DNA of 64,000 bases from Alphaproteobacteria bacterium. Its GTDB lineage: Bacteria > Pseudomonadota > Alphaproteobacteria > Reyranellales > Reyranellaceae. Positions 41,449-55,330 of the stretch are shown here, one piece after another. Under the pieces are notes generated by a model. That model was given only the letters and a program-made list of their open reading frames with translations, ran no database searches and had not been told where the DNA came from. How positions within the stretch are numbered: the first letter of the stretch is position 1; each line of letters begins with the position of its first letter. Location of the stretch: NCBI GenBank assembly GCA_016869975.1, contig VGCZ01000002.1, forward strand, positions 1 through 64,000, given 5' to 3'. Both the position numbers and the translations under genes were made by a program.

Positions 41449-41907
41449 TCAGGACGATCCACCGCCATGCGAGGTCGAACTGGACCCGAATCCGCCGCGC
41501 GAACTCGTGCCGCCGGGTGTCGTCGTGGTCCCGCCCGAGCCACCGCTGGTGCGCGGCGATGTCGTCACCGTCTGGGGTCCGCTGCCGCTCGTGGTCGTCG
41601 TTGTCGTGCCGCCGCGTCCGCCACCGAACCAGTAGATCGGGTGGCTGTTGTACCAACGCGTACCGCTGCTGCCGCTGCCGGTCGTGCAATTGGTCGGCAC
41701 GAACATCGTACCATCGGGCCGACAGGTCGCGTGGCCGGCCGCTTGGCACTCGGCGACGGTCGCGAAGCGGGTGGCGCTACAGCGCGGCCCAGCGCCGGCG
41801 ATGCCCTGGGGGCCGCTGGTGCTAGACCCCATGAACGGAATGGTCGCCGCGCCGACGCCGGCGGCGCCCAGCATGGTGAGACCGATCACTGTCGAAGCGC
41901 GTGCCAT
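41449..41907 (-). CDS. DUF1190-like (YgiB/YjfM-type) exported protein
   Basis: A 152-residue protein with an N-terminal hydrophobic segment (VIGLTMLGAAGVGAATI), a short four-Cys domain (RCSATRFATVAECQAAG, ATCRPD, TNCTTG), then a low-complexity Thr/Gly/Ser tail ending SSRGGFGSSSTSHGGGSS. The FATVAEC and Thr-rich-RGGFG pattern matches E. coli YgiB/YjfM, whose genes also sit beside ygiC/yjfC. The start ATG 41907 has GGAGGG upstream. Probably periplasmic or lipid-anchored (no clear lipobox seen). The Gly/Ser-rich tail could be a target of the ligase next door; this is inference. Confidence 0.8.
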   Translation of the reverse strand: MARASTVIGLTMLGAAGVGAATIPFMGSSTSGPQGIAGAGPRCSATRFATVAECQAAGHATCRPDGTMFVPTNCTTGSGSSGTRWYNSHPIYWFGGGRGGTTTTTTSGSGPQTVTTSPRTSGGSGGTTTTPGGTSSRGGFGSSSTSHGGGSS

Positions 41908-41923
41908 AACGAGCCCTCCGACC

Positions 41924-42334
41924 CTAGTAGGTGAGGCAAGCCGCGTTGAGGATACCAAAGCCGAGCGACAGGCAGCAGGCTGTCGCGCCCACCGACACCG
42001 TGCCGCTCTCGATCAGGCGGGTCATGTCCTTGATTATGACCCGGCTGAGGAAATGGGCGCCGATCTGCACGATGAGGGCGATGAGCGCCCACATCGCGAC
42101 GTCGGGAATGCTCACGCTGTGCGCGATCGTGCTGGCCAGCGGCAAGCAGAAGCCGAGGATGGCACCGCCGAAATTGAGCGCCGCCGCAAGGTTGCCGCTG
42201 CGGATCAGTTCCATCTCCGCGTAGGGCGTCACCCACTGGTAGACCAGCAGGAACACACCGAAGAGCACGGTGGCGAGGCAGAAATAACCCAGGAAGTGAG
42301 GGAAGGCCCTCAACAGATATGCGAATTCTTCCAT
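41924..42334 (-). CDS. DUF350 (YjfL-like) membrane protein
   Basis: A 136-residue inner-membrane protein with four hydrophobic segments (about 12-33, 52-73, 80-100, 112-133), the DUF350/YjfL layout; motifs LNFGGAILGFCLPLAS and SVGATACCLSLGFGILNAAC. First gene of the operon DUF350, DUF1190, GSP-synthase-like, with gaps of 16 and 12 bases. The same trio occurs in E. coli as yjfL-yjfM-yjfC. Function is not established. Confidence 0.87.
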   Translation of the reverse strand: MEEFAYLLRAFPHFLGYFCLATVLFGVFLLVYQWVTPYAEMELIRSGNLAAALNFGGAILGFCLPLASTIAHSVSIPDVAMWALIALIVQIGAHFLSRVIIKDMTRLIESGTVSVGATACCLSLGFGILNAACLTY

Positions 42335-42372
42335 CGTCGTTCCTGAGCGTTCACTTAGTCAGCTTCTCATCA

Positions 42373-43143
42373 TTACCCGGCCATCGTCAATCCACCTGAC
42401 ACACTTATTGTCTGGCCGGTGATGAATGCGGCGTCGTCGCTGGCGAGGAAGCACACGGCGCCGGGTATATCCTCGGGCTGCCCGACGCGTTTCATCGGGA
42501 TGGCGCTGACGAGGGCGGCGCGGATTTTCTGGCCCCGTTCGGACTCACCCGCGACCTGGGCCAGGAGCGGCGTGTCGGTCGGGCCGGGGCACACCGTATT
42601 GAGCGTCACACCGCGCCGCGCGGTCTCGCGCGCGACTGTCTTGGTGAAGGCGATGATGCCGCCCTTGCAGGCCGAGTAGACCGCCTCCTGCGATGACCCC
42701 ACCCGGCCGGCGTCGGACGAGATATTGACGACGCGGCCCCAGCCGCGCTCGAGCATGCCCGGCAGGGTGGCATGATGCAGGTTCAGCGGGCCTTTGAGGT
42801 TGATCGCGATCAGCGTCTCCCAGAGGTCGGGCGTGGTGTCGACGAAGTTGGCGAAACGATCCCAGCCGGCGTTGTTGACCAGGATATCCGCTGGCCCGAC
42901 CTCGCGAGCGAACAACTCGACGGCCTCCTTCACCGCCGCGTAGCTCGTGATGTCGACGCCAACCGGCTCGGCCACGCCGCCGCCGCCACGTCGGATTTCG
43001 TCGGCCACCCTGGTCGCCGCCTCGAGGTTCTTGTCGAACACGCCGACCCGCGCGCCGTAGGAGGCGAAGCGCCGGCAGATGGCACCACCGATCGCACCGC
43101 CGCCGCCGGTGACGATGACGTTCCTGTCCTTCAGACCACGCAT
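42373..43143 (-). CDS. SDR oxidoreductase similar to BadH (2-hydroxycyclohexanecarboxyl-CoA dehydrogenase)
   Basis: A 256-residue classical SDR with TGGGGAIGG (cofactor), VNNAGWD, the catalytic Ser in NISSDAGRVGSS, and YSACKGG. The blocks VNNAGWDRFANF, NLHHATLPGMLERG, VCPGPTDTPLL and ITGQTISVSGGLTMAG closely resemble BadH of alicyclic acid degradation, from memory. Asp after strand 2 (VFDKN) fits NAD. It lies 10 bases after an enoyl-CoA hydratase gene, which supplies the hydroxyacyl-CoA it would oxidise. Substrate not proven; another beta-hydroxyacyl-CoA is possible. Confidence 0.85.
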   Translation of the reverse strand: MRGLKDRNVIVTGGGGAIGGAICRRFASYGARVGVFDKNLEAATRVADEIRRGGGGVAEPVGVDITSYAAVKEAVELFAREVGPADILVNNAGWDRFANFVDTTPDLWETLIAINLKGPLNLHHATLPGMLERGWGRVVNISSDAGRVGSSQEAVYSACKGGIIAFTKTVARETARRGVTLNTVCPGPTDTPLLAQVAGESERGQKIRAALVSAIPMKRVGQPEDIPGAVCFLASDDAAFITGQTISVSGGLTMAG

Positions 43144-43153
43144 TGCGCGCTCC

Positions 43154-43966
43154 TCAGATCGGCGAGTAGGGATCGAAGCGCGGCTTGCGCTTCTCGAGAT
43201 GCGAGGCGAGGCCTTCCTTCACGTCGGGCCCGAGGAAACCCAGCATCTCCAGCGCCGTCGAGGCGTCGAAGGACGGCCCCATCATGCGCAGCCAGTTGTT
43301 GAGCGCGTATTTGGTGAAGCGGATCGAGGTCTGTGCGCCCTCGGCCAGTTTGGTGGCAACCTCCAGCCCCTTGGCCTCGAGCTGATCATCCTCGACGCAC
43401 AGCGAGACCAGACCGATGCGTTCGGCTTCCTCGCCATCCACGGCTTCGCACAGCAGCAGGTAGTACTTGGCCTTGGCCATGCCGCAGAGCAGCGGCCAGA
43501 CGATCACGGCGTGGTCGCCGGCGGCGACGCCCAGCCGCGTGTGACCATCGATGATCCGGGCCTTCTTCGAGGCGATCGAGACGTCGGCGAGGATGCCGGC
43601 GACCAAGCCGGCGCCGACGGCGGGGCCGCGCATGGTGCTGACGATCGGCTTGGAGCAGTTGATGACGTTGTAGACGATGTCGCGCGCTTCCTTCCACGTG
43701 CGCAAAAGCGCGTTGTGGTCCTTCATGTTGTTCTCGATCAGGTCGAAATCGCCACCGGCCGAGAAAACCTTGCCGCCGGCGCCCTGGATGATCACGCAAT
43801 TGACCGTGTCGTCGCCGTCGATGTCGCGCCAGACATTGACCAGCTCGGTGTGCATGAGCGCGTCGGTGGCGTTGTACTTCTCCGGCCGGTTCATGGTGAC
43901 GCGCAACACCTTCGGATGCGGCCGGTCGAAAAGAAGACGCTGATACCGCTGCTGCCACGCCGACAT
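43154..43966 (-). CDS. Enoyl-CoA hydratase/isomerase family protein
   Basis: A 270-residue crotonase-fold protein. Oxyanion-hole stretches are [13 protein letters not shown] near residues 65-77 and [13 protein letters not shown] near 112-124. The second catalytic Glu position of hydratases falls in [11 protein letters not shown]-like sequence ([14 protein letters not shown]) where Asp is present, so hydratase activity is uncertain and isomerase or other crotonase chemistry is possible. It is directly upstream of the BadH-like SDR and probably cotranscribed. The start is ATG 43966. Confidence 0.88.
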   Translation of the reverse strand: MSAWQQRYQRLLFDRPHPKVLRVTMNRPEKYNATDALMHTELVNVWRDIDGDDTVNCVIIQGAGGKVFSAGGDFDLIENNMKDHNALLRTWKEARDIVYNVINCSKPIVSTMRGPAVGAGLVAGILADVSIASKKARIIDGHTRLGVAAGDHAVIVWPLLCGMAKAKYYLLLCEAVDGEEAERIGLVSLCVEDDQLEAKGLEVATKLAEGAQTSIRFTKYALNNWLRMMGPSFDASTALEMLGFLGPDVKEGLASHLEKRKPRFDPYSPI

Positions 43967-44029
43967 GTCGATTCCTCCCCGGATACGGGGAATAGCCTAG
44001 CGCGGCGATGGTAGCCGGCTCAATCGAGA

Positions 44030-45553
44030 TCAGCGCGGCAGGTTGCCGGTGCGTGCCGCCGACGCGAACTTCACCGCTTCCTCGGCCGCGCGCACCAGGG
44101 CGCGTGCCTTGTGCACGCTCTCCTGGAATTCCGATTCGGGATCGGAGTCGGCGACTACGCCGACGCCGGCCTGCACGTACATCGTGCCGTTCTTGACCAG
44201 CGCGGTGCGCAGCAGGATGCAGGTGTCCATGGTGCCGTTGGCGGCGAAATAGCCGGCCGCGCCGGCATAGATGCCGCGGCGCACCGGCTCGAGTTCGTCG
44301 ATGATCTCCATGGCGCGCACCTTGGGCGCGCCTGACAACGTGCCGGCAGGGAAGCCGGCGGCCAGCGCGTCGATCGCGTCCAGTCCATCGCGCAAGGTGC
44401 CCTCGACATGGCTGCTGATGTGCTGGACGTGGCTGTACTTCTCGATGGTGAACTGCTCGACGACACGCACCGAGCCGATCTTGGCGATACGCCCGACATC
44501 GTTGCGCGCCAGATCGATCAGCATCAGATGCTCGGCGCGCTCCTTGGGATCGGCCAGCAATTCCTCGGCCAGCCGCTTGTCCTCCTCCGGCGTGGCGCCG
44601 CGCGGCTTGGTGCCGGCGAGCGGGCGGATGGTGACGGTGTTGTCGCGCAGGCGCACGAGAATCTCGGGCGAGGAGCCGACGATGGCGAAATCGCCGAAGT
44701 CGAAATGGATCAGGAACGGCGAGGGATTGATCCGCCTGAGCGAGCGGTAGAGCGCGAGCGGCGGTAGCTCGAAGGGAAGCGAGAAGCGCTGCGACGGCAC
44801 AATCTGGAATGCGTCGCCCGCGTGGACGTATTCCTTGCAGCGCTCGACCATGTCGAGGAAGGCCTGCTTCGACATGTTGGCTTGCGGCGCCGGCAGCGCC
44901 TCGAGCTCGCGACCCGTGTCGCGCCGCGGCAGGGTCCGCTCGAAATCGGCCATGGCGTCCGCCAGGCGCTCGCGCGCCAGATCGTAGGCGCTCTCGGCAT
45001 CGACGTCGGCGCGCGGCCAGACCGGCGTGATCACGGCCACCATGTCTTCGAGCCGATCGAAGATGCAGATGATGGTCGGCCGCAGCATGATCGCTTCCGG
45101 CAGATTCAGTGGATCCGGATTCTTGTCCGGCAGGCGCTCCATCTGGCGGACCATGTCGTAGCCGAGGAAACCGAACAGGCCGGCGGCCATCGGCGGCAGG
45201 CCGGCCGGCATGTCGATCTGCGATTCGTTGATCAGCGTGCGCAGGGTCTCGAGCGGCTTGCCGGGCAGGGGCTCGAAGGCGTGCGGCGCGGTGCGAGCCT
45301 TGCGATTGACTTCGGCCTGGCCGCGAATGCAGCGCCAGATCAGGTCGGGCTTGAAGCCGATGATCGAATAGCGGCCACGGACCGACCCGCCTTCGACGGA
45401 CTCGAGAAGGAACGAGAAGGGGCGGCCGTCGGCGAGCTTGATGAAGGCGGAGACCGGTGTCTCCAGATCCGCGACAAGGCGGGACCACACCAGGCTAGGC
45501 TTGCCGGCGCGATAGGTGGCGGCGAAGGATTCGTAGGCGGGCTCGACGGTCAT
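44030..45553 (-). CDS. trpE: Anthranilate synthase component I
   Basis: TrpE makes anthranilate from chorismate using ammonia from TrpG. The 507-residue product has the N-terminal LLES motif of tryptophan feedback inhibition (FLLESVEGG), then the chorismate-binding domain with GDAFQIVPSQRF, PLAGTKPRG, LIDLARNDVGR, GTLSGAPKVRAMEII and YFAANGTMDTCILLRT. It starts at ATG 45553, 95 bases after ppiD on the same strand. trpG does not follow; a 17-kb accessory block comes first. Confidence 0.96.
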   Translation of the reverse strand: MTVEPAYESFAATYRAGKPSLVWSRLVADLETPVSAFIKLADGRPFSFLLESVEGGSVRGRYSIIGFKPDLIWRCIRGQAEVNRKARTAPHAFEPLPGKPLETLRTLINESQIDMPAGLPPMAAGLFGFLGYDMVRQMERLPDKNPDPLNLPEAIMLRPTIICIFDRLEDMVAVITPVWPRADVDAESAYDLARERLADAMADFERTLPRRDTGRELEALPAPQANMSKQAFLDMVERCKEYVHAGDAFQIVPSQRFSLPFELPPLALYRSLRRINPSPFLIHFDFGDFAIVGSSPEILVRLRDNTVTIRPLAGTKPRGATPEEDKRLAEELLADPKERAEHLMLIDLARNDVGRIAKIGSVRVVEQFTIEKYSHVQHISSHVEGTLRDGLDAIDALAAGFPAGTLSGAPKVRAMEIIDELEPVRRGIYAGAAGYFAANGTMDTCILLRTALVKNGTMYVQAGVGVVADSDPESEFQESVHKARALVRAAEEAVKFASAARTGNLPR

Positions 45554-45648
45554 GGCGGGCTCTCGGGCGGGCGTGTCAGCGGTTCGGTGAAAGCGGAGGC
45601 CTCAGCCCCGCCATCGCCCGCAATGCGCTTGCCGCGAGATAATGCCGC

Positions 45649-47586
45649 TCATTGCAGTACTTCACCCGACCGGAAAACCGTCGCCAGAGCCTGGGGATCG
45701 CGCACAACACCATAGCGCTTTTCCAGCAGCTGGACATAGGCGTCGCGCATCGAACGCGCCGTGACGGCGTCGAGATCCCTGTCCAACCGCTGCAGCTCGG
45801 CGGCCTCCTTGACCGGATCGGCGGCGACCACTTCCTTCAACCGCACGATGGTCGCGACGCCGGCGGCCGGCACGACGACGGCCTCGCCCGGCTTCAGCTT
45901 GAACAGCGCCGCGACTGCGGCCGATGTCAAGCCGTTGGCCTCGTCGCGATCGCCACGGCTCACCGCCCTGGACGTCTTTATCGTCAGTCTCAGCGCCTGC
46001 GCCTGGGTGTTGAGGTCTGTCACCGCGCCCAGCTTGTCGACGATCGACTTGGCCTGCGTCTCGGCCGCCTTGCGCCGTTCGGCCTCGATCCAGGCGACCA
46101 CGACCTGCGCCTTGACGGTTTCCAGCGCCGGCGTGCTCGCCGGCGTCACCTTGTCGACGCGCACGGCGTAGAACGCGCCGCTGCGTAGTTCCTTGACGCT
46201 GCTGGTCTTGCCCTCGGCCAAGCTCCAGCTGGTGCCCAGCATGTCGGCGGCCGCTTCGCCGGCGACCGCCGGGCGACTATTGGCGTCGAAGCCGCGCTGG
46301 TCTACCGAATCGACCTTGCGCAGCTTGAGCTTGGTCGCCTCGGCGGCGGCGTCGATGTTGTCGGCCCGTCCCAGCTCGCGGTCGAACTCGCCGACCAGGC
46401 GACCCAGCACCTCGCTGGCCAGCTCCTTGCGCAGATCGGCCTCGATGCGCGGCTTCAGCGACTCGAAGGACGGGTTCTCGCCCGGCTCGATCTTGGTGAC
46501 CCGCGCGACATGCCAGCCCAGCGGCGACTTCACCGGTGGTACCGCACCCGCCTCCTTGAGCGCGAAAATCGCCTTGGCGAGATCTGGCGGCAGCTCGCGC
46601 TGCTCGATGCTGCCCAGGCCGATCACCGCCCCGTCGCGTTGCAGGACTTCCTTGCTGGCGTCCTCCAGTGATTTGCCGGCCGCGACCGCGGCGGCGATGG
46701 CCTTGGCCTTGTCTTCCTCGGCGACGACGACCTGGTCGACCGCGCGCTTCTCGGGCCTGGCATAGCGTGCCAGGCGCTCGTCGAAGGCCTGCTTGAGCTG
46801 ATCCTCGGTGACATTCACCAGTTCCAGGGCATCGGACTCCTCGACCATGACGAAGCTCAGCGAGCGCCTCTCCGCGATCTGGAAGCGGCTCTTTACCGTC
46901 TCGTAGAACGCCGCGAGCTGCTCGTCAGTCGGCTGCGGCGGGTCGGGCATACGCGCGGCCTCGAGCGTCAGCGTCTCGGCGATGCGCTGCTCCCGGCGGA
47001 AGCGGAACAGCGCGTCGCGTATTGGCGCCGGCACGTGCGTACCCTCCATCATGACGCCGACGAGCTGGTTGGCGGCCATCTCGCGTCGTCTGTCCTGGAG
47101 GTACAACGCCTCGGGTATACGGTTCTGCTGAAGGATCGAGCGGAACAGCGCCGGGCTGAACCTGCCGTCCGCCTGGAAGACCGGCTCGCGCTCGATCGCG
47201 GCGCGTAGCTGCGCGTCGGTGACGACAATGCCGGCGTCGGCGATCGCCCGGTCGAACAAGGCGCGCTCCTCCAGGCTGCGCATCGCCTGGACATGGAGGC
47301 CCATTGCGAGGGCGGCCTCGTTGGTCAGTTGGCCGCGGAACTGCTGATTGAATCGCTCGTACTGGCGGCTGAACTCTTCTCGAACCTCACGGCCCTTGAT
47401 CTGGGTGCCACCGAAGTGGAAGGGGCCGGCCTGCACACCGCCGATGCGCGAGACAGTGGCGTCGGAGCCGGCCATGCGCAACGCGCTGCTGACGCCGGCG
47501 ATGTCGCTGAAGACGAAGGCCAGCAGCAGAACACTCAGCAACAGAGCGAGTACGATCGAGGCGGCGATCTTGCGGAAACGGTTCAT
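45649..47586 (-). CDS. ppiD: Peptidyl-prolyl cis-trans isomerase PpiD/SurA-like periplasmic chaperone
   Basis: A 645-residue membrane-anchored folding factor. One N-terminal helix (about 8-32: ASIVLALLLSVLLLAFVFSDI) is followed by a SurA-N-like chaperone domain (about 35-250), a parvulin PPIase domain (about 245-380, with GLGSIEQRELPPDLAKAIF and GWHVARVTKIEPG) and a second C-terminal region (about 390-620). The start is ATG 47586. It helps exported proteins fold in the periplasm. It is divergent from tpiA, 153 bases apart, as in many alphaproteobacteria where ppiD-trpE lie next to tpiA-secG-pyrG. Confidence 0.92.
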   Translation of the reverse strand: MNRFRKIAASIVLALLLSVLLLAFVFSDIAGVSSALRMAGSDATVSRIGGVQAGPFHFGGTQIKGREVREEFSRQYERFNQQFRGQLTNEAALAMGLHVQAMRSLEERALFDRAIADAGIVVTDAQLRAAIEREPVFQADGRFSPALFRSILQQNRIPEALYLQDRRREMAANQLVGVMMEGTHVPAPIRDALFRFRREQRIAETLTLEAARMPDPPQPTDEQLAAFYETVKSRFQIAERRSLSFVMVEESDALELVNVTEDQLKQAFDERLARYARPEKRAVDQVVVAEEDKAKAIAAAVAAGKSLEDASKEVLQRDGAVIGLGSIEQRELPPDLAKAIFALKEAGAVPPVKSPLGWHVARVTKIEPGENPSFESLKPRIEADLRKELASEVLGRLVGEFDRELGRADNIDAAAEATKLKLRKVDSVDQRGFDANSRPAVAGEAAADMLGTSWSLAEGKTSSVKELRSGAFYAVRVDKVTPASTPALETVKAQVVVAWIEAERRKAAETQAKSIVDKLGAVTDLNTQAQALRLTIKTSRAVSRGDRDEANGLTSAAVAALFKLKPGEAVVVPAAGVATIVRLKEVVAADPVKEAAELQRLDRDLDAVTARSMRDAYVQLLEKRYGVVRDPQALATVFRSGEVLQ

Positions 47587-47739
47587 CAGCGGGTCCGGAG
47601 GCGCCCCGGGGCGCGGGAGGCGCATCCCTACCACCGGCCCGCCGCGCGCGGCAACGGCCAAACCCGCGCCGGATCAAGGCGTTCGCGGCACGGGCGATGA
47701 CATGTTAGAGAGCGGCGAACCGACCGGAGAGCCGATGCC

Positions 47740-48480
47740 ATGCCCGCCCGACGTCCCCTGATCGCCGGCAATTGGAAGATGAACCTGCTCGGCAAAGACG
47801 CCGTGGCCTTGGCGGCAGCGTTGCGCATGAGCGCCGCGACGCCGGCCAAAGTCGACCTCGTGGTCTGCCCCGTCGCTCTCCATGTCGCCGACGTCGCCCG
47901 AACGCTGTCCGGCAGCGCCGTTGGCGTCGGCGGACAGGACTGTCACGCCAACCCGTCGGGCGCGCATACCGGCGACATCTCGGCGGAGATGTTGGCCGAT
48001 GTCGGGGCCCGATGGGTTATCGTGGGGCATTCGGAGCGGCGCACCGATCATAGCGAAACCGACGAGCAGGTCCGCGCCAAGGCGGCTGCCGGCCTGCGCG
48101 CGGGCCTGACGCCGATCATCTGCGTCGGCGAGACGCTGGCGCAGCGTAAAGCCGGCGAAACGCTCGATGTGCTGGCGCGACAGATCGCCGCCAGCGTGCC
48201 GCCGGGGGCCTCGAACGTCGTGATCGCCTACGAGCCGGTCTGGGCGATCGGCACCGGCCTGACGCCGACCATCAGCGAAATCGACGAGGCGCATCGCCAT
48301 CTGCGGGCGCGGCTGGGCGGGGCTGTGCCCGACGCACAGGCTGTGCGCATTCTCTACGGTGGCTCGGTGAAGCCCAGCAACGCGGCCGAAATCCTGGGCG
48401 TCGCCGATGTCGATGGCGCCCTGGTCGGCGGCGCCAGCCTCAAGGCGGCGGACTTCCTGCCGATCGTCGCGGCGGCCTAG
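47740..48480 (+). CDS. tpiA: Triose-phosphate isomerase
   Basis: This glycolytic and gluconeogenic enzyme interconverts DHAP and glyceraldehyde 3-phosphate. The 246-residue TIM barrel has all catalytic residues: Lys13 in NWKMN, His97 in GHSERR and Glu165 in YEPVWAIGTG; the phosphate loop LYGGSVKP and LVGGASL are present. Start ATG 47740. It is upstream of secG (94 bases) on the same strand. Confidence 0.97.
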   Translation: MPARRPLIAGNWKMNLLGKDAVALAAALRMSAATPAKVDLVVCPVALHVADVARTLSGSAVGVGGQDCHANPSGAHTGDISAEMLADVGARWVIVGHSERRTDHSETDEQVRAKAAAGLRAGLTPIICVGETLAQRKAGETLDVLARQIAASVPPGASNVVIAYEPVWAIGTGLTPTISEIDEAHRHLRARLGGAVPDAQAVRILYGGSVKPSNAAEILGVADVDGALVGGASLKAADFLPIVAAA

Positions 48481-48574
48481 GCCTGCGCGGGCGCTGGCGC
48501 TGCCCCCATAAACCGACTAGAACACCGGCCGATTCGCAGGTTGGGCCGCCCGGCGGCCCCAGGGAAACGTCTCG

Positions 48575-48922
48575 ATGCAAGCCATCCAGAATGTCGTGCT
48601 GGCGATCCATGCTCTGATCGCCCTGGGGCTGGTCGTGGTCGTGCTGCTTCAGCGCAGCGAGGGCGGCGGGCTCGGCATGGGCCGCTCGTCCGACGGCATG
48701 ATGAGCGTGCGCGGCCAGGGCAATCTGCTGACCCGCACCACGGCGATCCTCGCCGCCGTCTTCTTCGCCACCAGCATCGCCCTGGCCGTTTTCGCCGGCA
48801 CGGCCAGCAAGCCAACGCCGGTCATCCCGACGGTTCCCACCGCGCCGACGGCGCCAGGCGCAGCGCCCGCCCCAGGCGCTCCACCCGCGCCCCCGGGGGC
48901 TCCGGCCGCGCCGACCCGCTAA
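48575..48922 (+). CDS. secG: Protein-export membrane protein SecG
   Basis: SecG is the small third subunit of the SecYEG translocon. The 115-residue product has two membrane helices (about 2-22 and 52-72) around the conserved VVLLQRSEGGGLG loop. An extended Pro/Ala-rich C-terminal tail (about 80-115) is typical of alphaproteobacterial SecG. Start ATG 48575. A terminator follows, before pyrG. Confidence 0.95.
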   Translation: MQAIQNVVLAIHALIALGLVVVVLLQRSEGGGLGMGRSSDGMMSVRGQGNLLTRTTAILAAVFFATSIALAVFAGTASKPTPVIPTVPTAPTAPGAAPAPGAPPAPPGAPAAPTR

Positions 48923-50695
<1,773 letters not shown>

Positions 50696-50795
50696 AGCAC
50701 TCACCGACCGACCGGGAATCCGCCGATAGTTGGCGTTTGGCGCCGCCGGGGACGAGGTGTAGGACTTGACCTCGGCTGCTCCGTGGAGGCGCGAC

Positions 50796-51476
50796 TTGCC
50801 CAACTTCAACGTCGGCTTCGTGATCTTTCCCAATCTGACTCAACTCGACTTCACCGGTCCGCTGCAGGTGCTGTCGCGTCTGCCCAACGCCGCTGTCCAT
50901 ATCGCGTCGAAATCGATCGCGCCGGTGCCGAGCGACTGCGGGCTCGGCCTGGTGCCGACCCACAGCTTCGCCGACTGCCCGCGGTTCGACCTGGTCTGCG
51001 TGCCGGGCGGTGCGCAGGGCGTCGTCGACGCCATGGGCGATAGGGAGACCGTCGATTTCGTGCGCCAGCAAGCGAGCGGCGCCAAGTATGTCACTTCGGT
51101 CTGCACCGGCGCGTTCATTCTCGGTGCGGCGGGGCTACTGAAGGGAAAGCGGGCGACGACCCACTGGGCTTTCACGGATCTGCTGCCGATGGTCGGAGCG
51201 ATCCACGAGAAAGCCCGCGTCGTGAAGGACGGCAACGTCATCACCGCAGGCGGCGTCACATCGGGGATCGATTTCGCGCTGGGTGTGGTGGCGGACATCG
51301 CGGGCGAGGCCGCGGCGCACGCTATCCAGCTCGGCATCGAATACGATCCCGCGCCGCCCTTCAGTGCCGGTCATCCCGATCAAGCCCCGCGTGCCGTCAC
51401 GGCGGCCGTGTCAGACCGATACAGTCGCGTGCACGCGGTTTACCGCAGCAGCCTCGAACGGATGGCCGCGGCCTGA
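50796..51476 (+). CDS. DJ-1/PfpI family protein, isonitrile hydratase-like
   Basis: A 226-residue DJ-1/PfpI (class I glutamine amidotransferase-like) protein. The nucleophile Cys lies in SVCTGAFILGAAG, with the acidic partner in FPNLTQLDFTGPLQVL near the N-terminus; THWAFTDLLP and the C-terminal IEYDPAPPF match isonitrile (cyclohexyl isocyanide) hydratase relatives. The start is probably TTG 50796, since GGAGG lies 6 bases before it and it gives the family length; TTG 50766 is an alternative. It has no DNA-binding domain, so an enzyme is more likely than a regulator. Natural substrate unknown. Confidence 0.85.
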   Translation: MPNFNVGFVIFPNLTQLDFTGPLQVLSRLPNAAVHIASKSIAPVPSDCGLGLVPTHSFADCPRFDLVCVPGGAQGVVDAMGDRETVDFVRQQASGAKYVTSVCTGAFILGAAGLLKGKRATTHWAFTDLLPMVGAIHEKARVVKDGNVITAGGVTSGIDFALGVVADIAGEAAAHAIQLGIEYDPAPPFSAGHPDQAPRAVTAAVSDRYSRVHAVYRSSLERMAAA

Positions 51477-51479
51477 TCC

Positions 51480-51728
51480 CGACCGCGACCCGACGCACAA
51501 TGCGACGATCAGCGCGCAGCCGATGATGCCGATCAGGGGATCAGCGAGCCGATCGTCCAGAGTGTCGCGCGCATGTCGTGCGCTTGCGCGGCGAAGTTGC
51601 CGCGAAGTGCGGCAGGCGCGAGACGACATAGCCGTAGAGCAGGACGCGGGCTCAAGGTAGCGACGGTTCCGCGATGACGAACAGCAGACCGGCAACCAGG
51701 AAGAACGGCAGGTTCTCCAAGTCGTTCA

Positions 51729-51740
<12 letters not shown>
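51480..51740 (-). pseudogene. Decayed MAPEG-family membrane protein gene
   Basis: Read leftward, this gap encodes pieces of a MAPEG (microsomal GST-like) protein in more than one frame. MNDLENLPFFLVAGLLFVIA runs into an in-frame TGA after EPSLP at about 51660. The same frame resumes as ARVLLYGYVVSRLPHFAA. It then shifts to AAQAHDMRATLWTIGSLI, and again to PLIGIIGCALIVALC. The N-terminal helix is missing; the LLM gene end overlaps the left part of what remains. The NDLENxPFF and YGYVVSR blocks are MAPEG hallmarks. At least one stop and two frameshifts make it non-functional. Confidence 0.75.
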
Positions 51741-54659
<2,919 letters not shown>

Positions 54660-54663
<4 letters not shown>

Positions 54664-55163
54664 TTCTTGGGCTGGCGCTTGTGCTCGTGATCGTGGTCGT
54701 GCGGATGCGGGTGGGTGGGGTCGACCCAGTACACCGTCTCCGGCTTCTCGACCGGGGCGATGTCGATGTTGATGGCGATCGCCTCGTTGTCGCTGCGCAC
54801 CAGCACGCATTCCAGCGCCTCACTCGGCGAAGCGTTGATCTCCTGGTGAGGCACGTAGGGCGGCACATAGATGAAGTCGCCGGGGCCGGCCTCGGCGGTG
54901 AACTGCAGATGCTCGCCCCAGCGCATCCGCGCGCGGCCCTTCACGACGTAGATGACGCTCTCGAGATGGCCGTGGTGATGCGCGCCGGTCTTGGCGTCGG
55001 GATGGATCGTGACCGTACCGGCCCATAGTTTCTGTGCGCCGACCCTCGCGAAGTTGATCGCCGCGGCACGGTTCATGCCCGGCGTCTGGGCGGTGTTGGT
55101 GTCGAGGCTGCCGGCGGGAATCACCCGTACGCCGTCGTTACGCCAATCCGTTGCTTTGCTCAT
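54660..55163 (-). CDS. Cupin-domain protein with histidine-rich C-terminus
   Basis: A 167-residue single-domain cupin. The metal-binding motif is GAHHHGHLESVIYVVKGRARMRWG (two parts: HHHGHLE and the later PGDFIYVPPYVPHQ). The C-terminal tail is packed with His and Asp (DPTHPHPHDHDHEH), which suggests binding of nickel, zinc or another divalent metal. Start ATG 55163. It is translationally coupled to the GNAT gene. It lies between eno and ftsB, a junction that is normally closed in relatives. Enzymatic role not assignable. Confidence 0.87.
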
Positions 55164-55330
55164 GCTCGTTCCTGTCAGCCTGCTGCGGGCGGCTTATCGG
55201 CCGCCCCGGGGGAGGGTTCAAGCAATCGATCCTAATGCCGATGAAAAGGTTAATGAGTCCGGCCTAAGGCGCTCGTTTCATTGATCTTTCTTGCCTAACT
55301 CGACGAATCGTGAAAGACTACCAGCGAGTC

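Noticed and set aside
45554-45652. Possible trpE leader peptide: a 16-codon frame overlapping the ppiD stop, with GC-rich complementary stretches after it
   Set aside because: It has only one Trp codon, and the hairpin arms are about 50 bases apart without a T-run, so attenuation is not supported.
50766-51476. Transcription regulator (GlxA-like AraC family) for the DJ-1 protein
   Set aside because: The protein ends after the DJ-1 domain; no AraC helix-turn-helix is present.
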